Shown here: positions 60,147 through 64,000 of the stretch, piece after piece
How positions within the stretch are numbered: the stretch's first letter is position 1
Layout of the letters: each line of letters begins with the position of its first letter
NCBI GenBank assembly: GCA_032718475.1
Contig: JAUCBJ010007664.1
Location: forward strand, 42,226 to 106,225
Length of the DNA stretch: 64,000 bases
Direction: 5' to 3'
DNA from: Nemertoderma westbladi
Lineage: Eukaryota > Xenacoelomorpha > Nemertodermatida > Nemertodermatidae
Notes under the pieces: model-generated
What the model was told of the DNA's origin: nothing
Seen by the model: the letters and a program-made list of their open reading frames with translations, nothing else
The model's database searches: none
Translations under genes and position numbers: made by a program

Positions 60147-61470
60147 GATTGGGTTTTAGTATAATTATAATAAATAGGCAGATAGGAACCGGTAGAGATG
60201 GATCGGGTTAATCGCCGTCAATTAAAAACCGGTAGTCAATTATTATATACTCAGGCCATTTTTATAGGCCTACTACATCCGTCTGCCAATGTTAGAACTT
60301 CCCCGGGGCCGGAAATTTAACAATATTTTACTATCTACCGGGAATTTTACCATATGATAACCTAGGCCTACTTTGCAGCTTTGTCCGGAGTCCGGGGAGG
60401 CTCCTCTCCCTTTCGGCCTTCCCCTCTCTGCCTCTTATGCTAACACACAGAGCAATGCGAACAAAACATAGTATTTATCATGCATTCATACTTAACTGCA
60501 TAGGCCTAGGCGTACACCATGTCCTGGAATATATTTTGGCATTTACCGGTCTGTCGGTACCACTACCACACCACAAGGCAGCAACTTAGAAACTGAGACT
60601 GATCTCACGATAGTTTGTTGGTATTGGCATTGGATATACCACCAGTATACCGGTCCCGGGTCCGGTACCGACCTGCCGAGAGCGACAACCGAAGTCTCCT
60701 TTCAGCTGTCCTTTCAGCCTTTATTGGGGAGAGGCTTTAGTCCTGTAGTCCATACCGGTAGTCAGCTTGTTGACCTTTAGACTTAGTTCCTCCAATTGGT
60801 GGTGGCTTTCTGCTTTCCCCCTATTTGGGCTATACAATAATAAACAATATCTGAATTGATTTTTTATTTAGATTTCTCATTTTAATATATTTTATTAGGC
60901 CTATATTAGAAATGAGCAATAATTTGTGCTTGTCTGCTTGTGGGAATATCTACAATTCATTAAAAGCAAAAATTGCTTTAAAAAATATTAAATGACCTCA
61001 TTAAAAAATTAAAACTGAAAGTTATAGGCCTACGTACTTTAATTCCATAAACAAGATTTAACATAACTAACTAATGACAACTAAATAACAATGTTTGCCC
61101 AGGACCTGATAGAATACAGATTAATAACCGGACAGCCGGATGTGAAACCTTGGTCATTTAATTCGCCATATTCAATTAGTAGGAAAGGGTAGGTCGTAGT
61201 CTAATGCCTATAGGCCTAGGCCTAGTGTGAAAAATTTAAAATCCGGCTCCGGTCGGATTTTTATAAGCCAGTAAACTGTCTGACTGGGTAGCACTAGCAC
61301 TTTTACAGTTTTAGGCCTACTGCTGTACTGCATTGCTCTGTTGCTGCATACTACTGTACTACCGGTGCCGGTACCCCATACTGCCATACTGGCTCACTGG
61401 TACTGGTACATAACATACTACACAGTAGAAGGTACTACTGTACTATTGCCTATAATAATATCTGAAGATT
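60147..61470. promoter_or_regulatory. TOM1 upstream region (presumed promoter), no other gene
   Basis: Upstream of the TOM1 ATG on the minus strand. It is rich in TAGGCCTA and CCGGTACCGG words and has a CCCCGGGGCC patch near 60302. No TATA box or initiator is assigned; the promoter role is inferred from position only. Confidence 0.3.
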
Positions 61471-61800
61471 GAGTTTTACATGAGTTGGCAAGTTTTTAGA
61501 ATGCCAACGAGTGGAAAACTCAGCATACGAGAAGGGTAAAATCTTATCGTACCGGTCCCGGAATAAACAATTTAGTTTCATTTTCTTAATGTGTGAGTTG
61601 TATGCTGAAAAATTAATATAAGTAAAAAATTAGTGTAAAAAGTATTTCTTTCACTAATTTTAACTTTTTTTCTGGAACTCTTTCTTTCCTTTCTACTAAT
61701 TTTTTTCTGGAACTCTTTCTTTCCTTTCTACTAATTTTTGGAAAATTAGTGAAACGATGTTAGTTGAATTCACACATCTTTTAAAATATTAGTGAGTAAA
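61471..61800. mobile_element. Fold-back element and ACTAATTTTT repeat, second copy
   Basis: An inverted repeat at 61471-61521 (GAGTTTTACATGAGTTGGCA and TGCCAACGAGTGGAAAACTC) matches the inner arms of the element at 8646-8824. It is followed by T-rich ACTAATTTTT text (from 61612), including a direct duplication of TTTTTTTCTGGAACTCTTTC at about 61664 and 61703. The same pair of elements is found at 8155-8824. Confidence 0.55.
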
Positions 61801-64000
61801 AGGGGATTTTTCAAATAAAAGATTGTTAATCACAGATAAACAAACATTACCGGTACGGTTTACCGGTAATAAACAAATTTAGACAAAATTAAGGTTGATA
61901 GTTTAGACCTAAGGCTAAAAGTTGGTTCATAAAAAAACGGTCCATGCTTGGATTTACCAATGAAAAATAGACACGCCAATGAAATGATAATAAGATATTC
62001 TAGCCAATAAAAAGCCCTCATTATAATATGTTACAGAATCAAACATGACCAATGAGAGTCAGCTGCTTCTACATTTGGTGCGAGTCAGTAATGCGTGAAC
62101 CATCACCGAATTGTTATAATCATAATATGGCTGTTTCCAAATCACTGTGTGTTGGTGCCGGGTGTTGGTGTTTTGGAAGTGTGTATTCGAATAGGATAAT
62201 TGTCAGAAAGGCAATACAACTAACTAGCAAGCCATTAATATGTAGATAAAGATAGTTATTCGCTGAGATGGCTTGTAGATCTGCTGCACAAAATCCCACT
62301 CGAACTCGTTTTGTCACTAATTATAGCCAAAATGGGTTTGGAATTCATCTTTACTGTAGTCCTATGTACAGTATACAGTAAAGGCTACATATTTGATCCT
62401 TCGTTTGTTGTTTTGGTTTTTTTGGTTATAATAACATGTCATGTCACGGCAAACTTGCCCCTTCCCCATTGATTGATTGGCCATGATCGAGAATTTGATC
62501 GGATAATCTTATATGCGGTAATAATAATGAAAGTGCAAACTCGGGAATACAGTAGCCAGGAATGAAACCAAACCAATATAAAGTGCAGGTTACCTACAAA
62601 TGTATTAATTATTTGATGTTTGTTTAATCGACACGACATTCAACTTAACGAAATTGTCACATCTTAAGACACAGGGCACCGACCGGTAAGGCGGTAACAT
62701 ATATTATTTTAGAATCAATAGTAGTTAAAATAGAGTAGAAAATATTTGGAGAAAGAAATCGAAAAATAGCATTTGCCGATCGCCAGCTTGATTTGAAAAT
62801 TAAGTACAGTATGTTCCTCCGCTCTCAGAGCTATAGTTGAATGAAAAAAAGCTTTGTGAAAGAAGAGCTTTACCCTGTTTATTATTCTATCCACAGTCTC
62901 TGTAACATGTTATTTTACTAGCTAGCCTGTACAGTACTGTATAATCACGTATAGGCCTATCTAATTTGTGCTAGTTACAGTTTTTGCTTTTGCACCTCTT
63001 TTAATTTTTATAACATTGGAAATTGGCCAAAATGACATATCAGTAGGCCTAGCGTCAGAACGTCTTGAAGGACATTATATGTCGTCTTTAAAAGGCATCA
63101 GTCTGCCGCTGGGCCTATCGCTGAATGTCTGGAAGATAAAACCTTCTCACATCACATCATTTAAGATCCGTTCAAGTGTTGTTTGATATGTACTGTACAG
63201 TACTAGAAGACAGCCTGCGTTATTCTGGGGCCGGTAATCGATGCGCAGTTCTTCAGTCTGCCGCTAGAGGGCCAAATGTTTAAGTGAAAATATTATCCCA
63301 TTTCGTTGTTTATTATCCATTTTTTTAGCTGAATATAAACTACACATACTAGTGCACAGGCTGCATCTTTGTGAGGAAGTTTATCAGAATTACAGTAGTT
63401 CTCTAGTCAGACTCCACAGGACGAAATCATTTTCAAACTTTGTTCTCGTGAGAGCTTAAACCATCTGCAGTTATCCCACCTAGTCGCTATGATCTATCCC
63501 CACTTCGGGTATGCACACACATACTGTACTTGTATATTGCGCTACTTTTTTCAGAAAAAAAAAAACAGGGCGAACACAACGAGTCTTGTAATGGGTTGTA
63601 ATAGGCCTCCTACTGCTTTTGGGCCTACAGTACTACTCCAGCCCGTTCGGTATTTTAAACGATAGGCTACTTAAATTCAGCAAGGAACCGGTAGTGGAAT
63701 GTTGTAAGCTAATAATATATTTCGGTGACCAGGTGAACGGCATGCGAGGGTATATATATACGAGGGTTTTGTCATGGAGACGAGTATTGGGCAGATTCGT
63801 TCAGGCTGCTGCACATCCAATAAATCCATGGCGCGACGATCCATCTCTATATCAGTTGTCTAGATAGTTTACAGAGCACAAGAAGGGAAAAGATAATATT
63901 GTGAAAGAAAATTACATATGTCTCACATCAGTCTCATATTATGTTAGTAGAACTCCCCCACACGCCTCCTAAACATACTAAATTGACTTAGCTAGGTTAC
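61801..64000. other. Non-coding right flank
   Basis: Several ORFs of 60-80 codons occur but none resembles a known protein or has splice-compatible neighbours. No RNA gene was recognised. Content is AT-rich with TAGGCCTA words. Confidence 0.45.

Noticed and set aside
62052-63867. Small ORFs in the right flank as exons of another gene
   Set aside because: No family similarity, and no set of splice sites gives a continuing frame.

Overview
The window looks like nuclear DNA of an invertebrate metazoan. Long AT-rich non-coding stretches hold GC-richer coding islands, with GT-AG introns, LINE-type retrotransposons, fold-back elements and several large minisatellites. A ciliary gene (TTC21B/IFT139) and animal-type TOM1, SMPD2, MFSD11 and PPP2R3C are present. 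I cannot name the phylum; a marine invertebrate is only a guess.

The backbone is one very long gene. Ten minus-strand exons between 60146 and 4063 join in frame at all nine junctions into a 508-residue TOM1-family protein: VHS domain, GAT domain, then a conserved C-terminal tail. No ORF longer than about 95 codons marks it, so it is easily missed. The other genes lie inside it. Intron 7 (9624-34007) holds five uninterrupted, apparently intronless genes: SMPD2 (+), a bacterial-type MurC-like ligase (-), TTC21B (-), PPP2R3C (-) and MFSD11 (+). Intron 8 holds a decayed LINE and a fold-back element.

Other introns are dominated by tandem repeats. Intron 5 (37397-57039) is almost entirely a ~60-bp minisatellite of roughly 320 units, and each unit carries a copy of the exon 5 end and its 5' splice site. 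Intron 6 starts (next to exon 7) with an array in which each unit copies the exon 7 3' splice site as pyrimidine tract-AG|GT. Intron 4 is filled by a 21-bp array. Intron 7 also has a 22-bp array rich in AAGATGGCG motifs, interrupted by a second LINE copy, and a 21-bp array between TTC21B and PPP2R3C.

Layout: 1-4062, repeats and non-coding sequence; 4063-9623, TOM1 exons 10-8 with LINE copy 1; 9624-34007, the nested genes; 34008-37396, exons 7 and 6 with repeats; 37397-57039, the giant minisatellite; 57040-60146, exons 5-1; 60147-64000, the TOM1 upstream region with no recognised gene. The genes share no pathway: TOM1 acts in endosomal sorting, SMPD2 in sphingolipid turnover, TTC21B in intraflagellar transport, PPP2R3C in PP2A regulation and MFSD11 is an orphan transporter. 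What links them is location inside one host gene.
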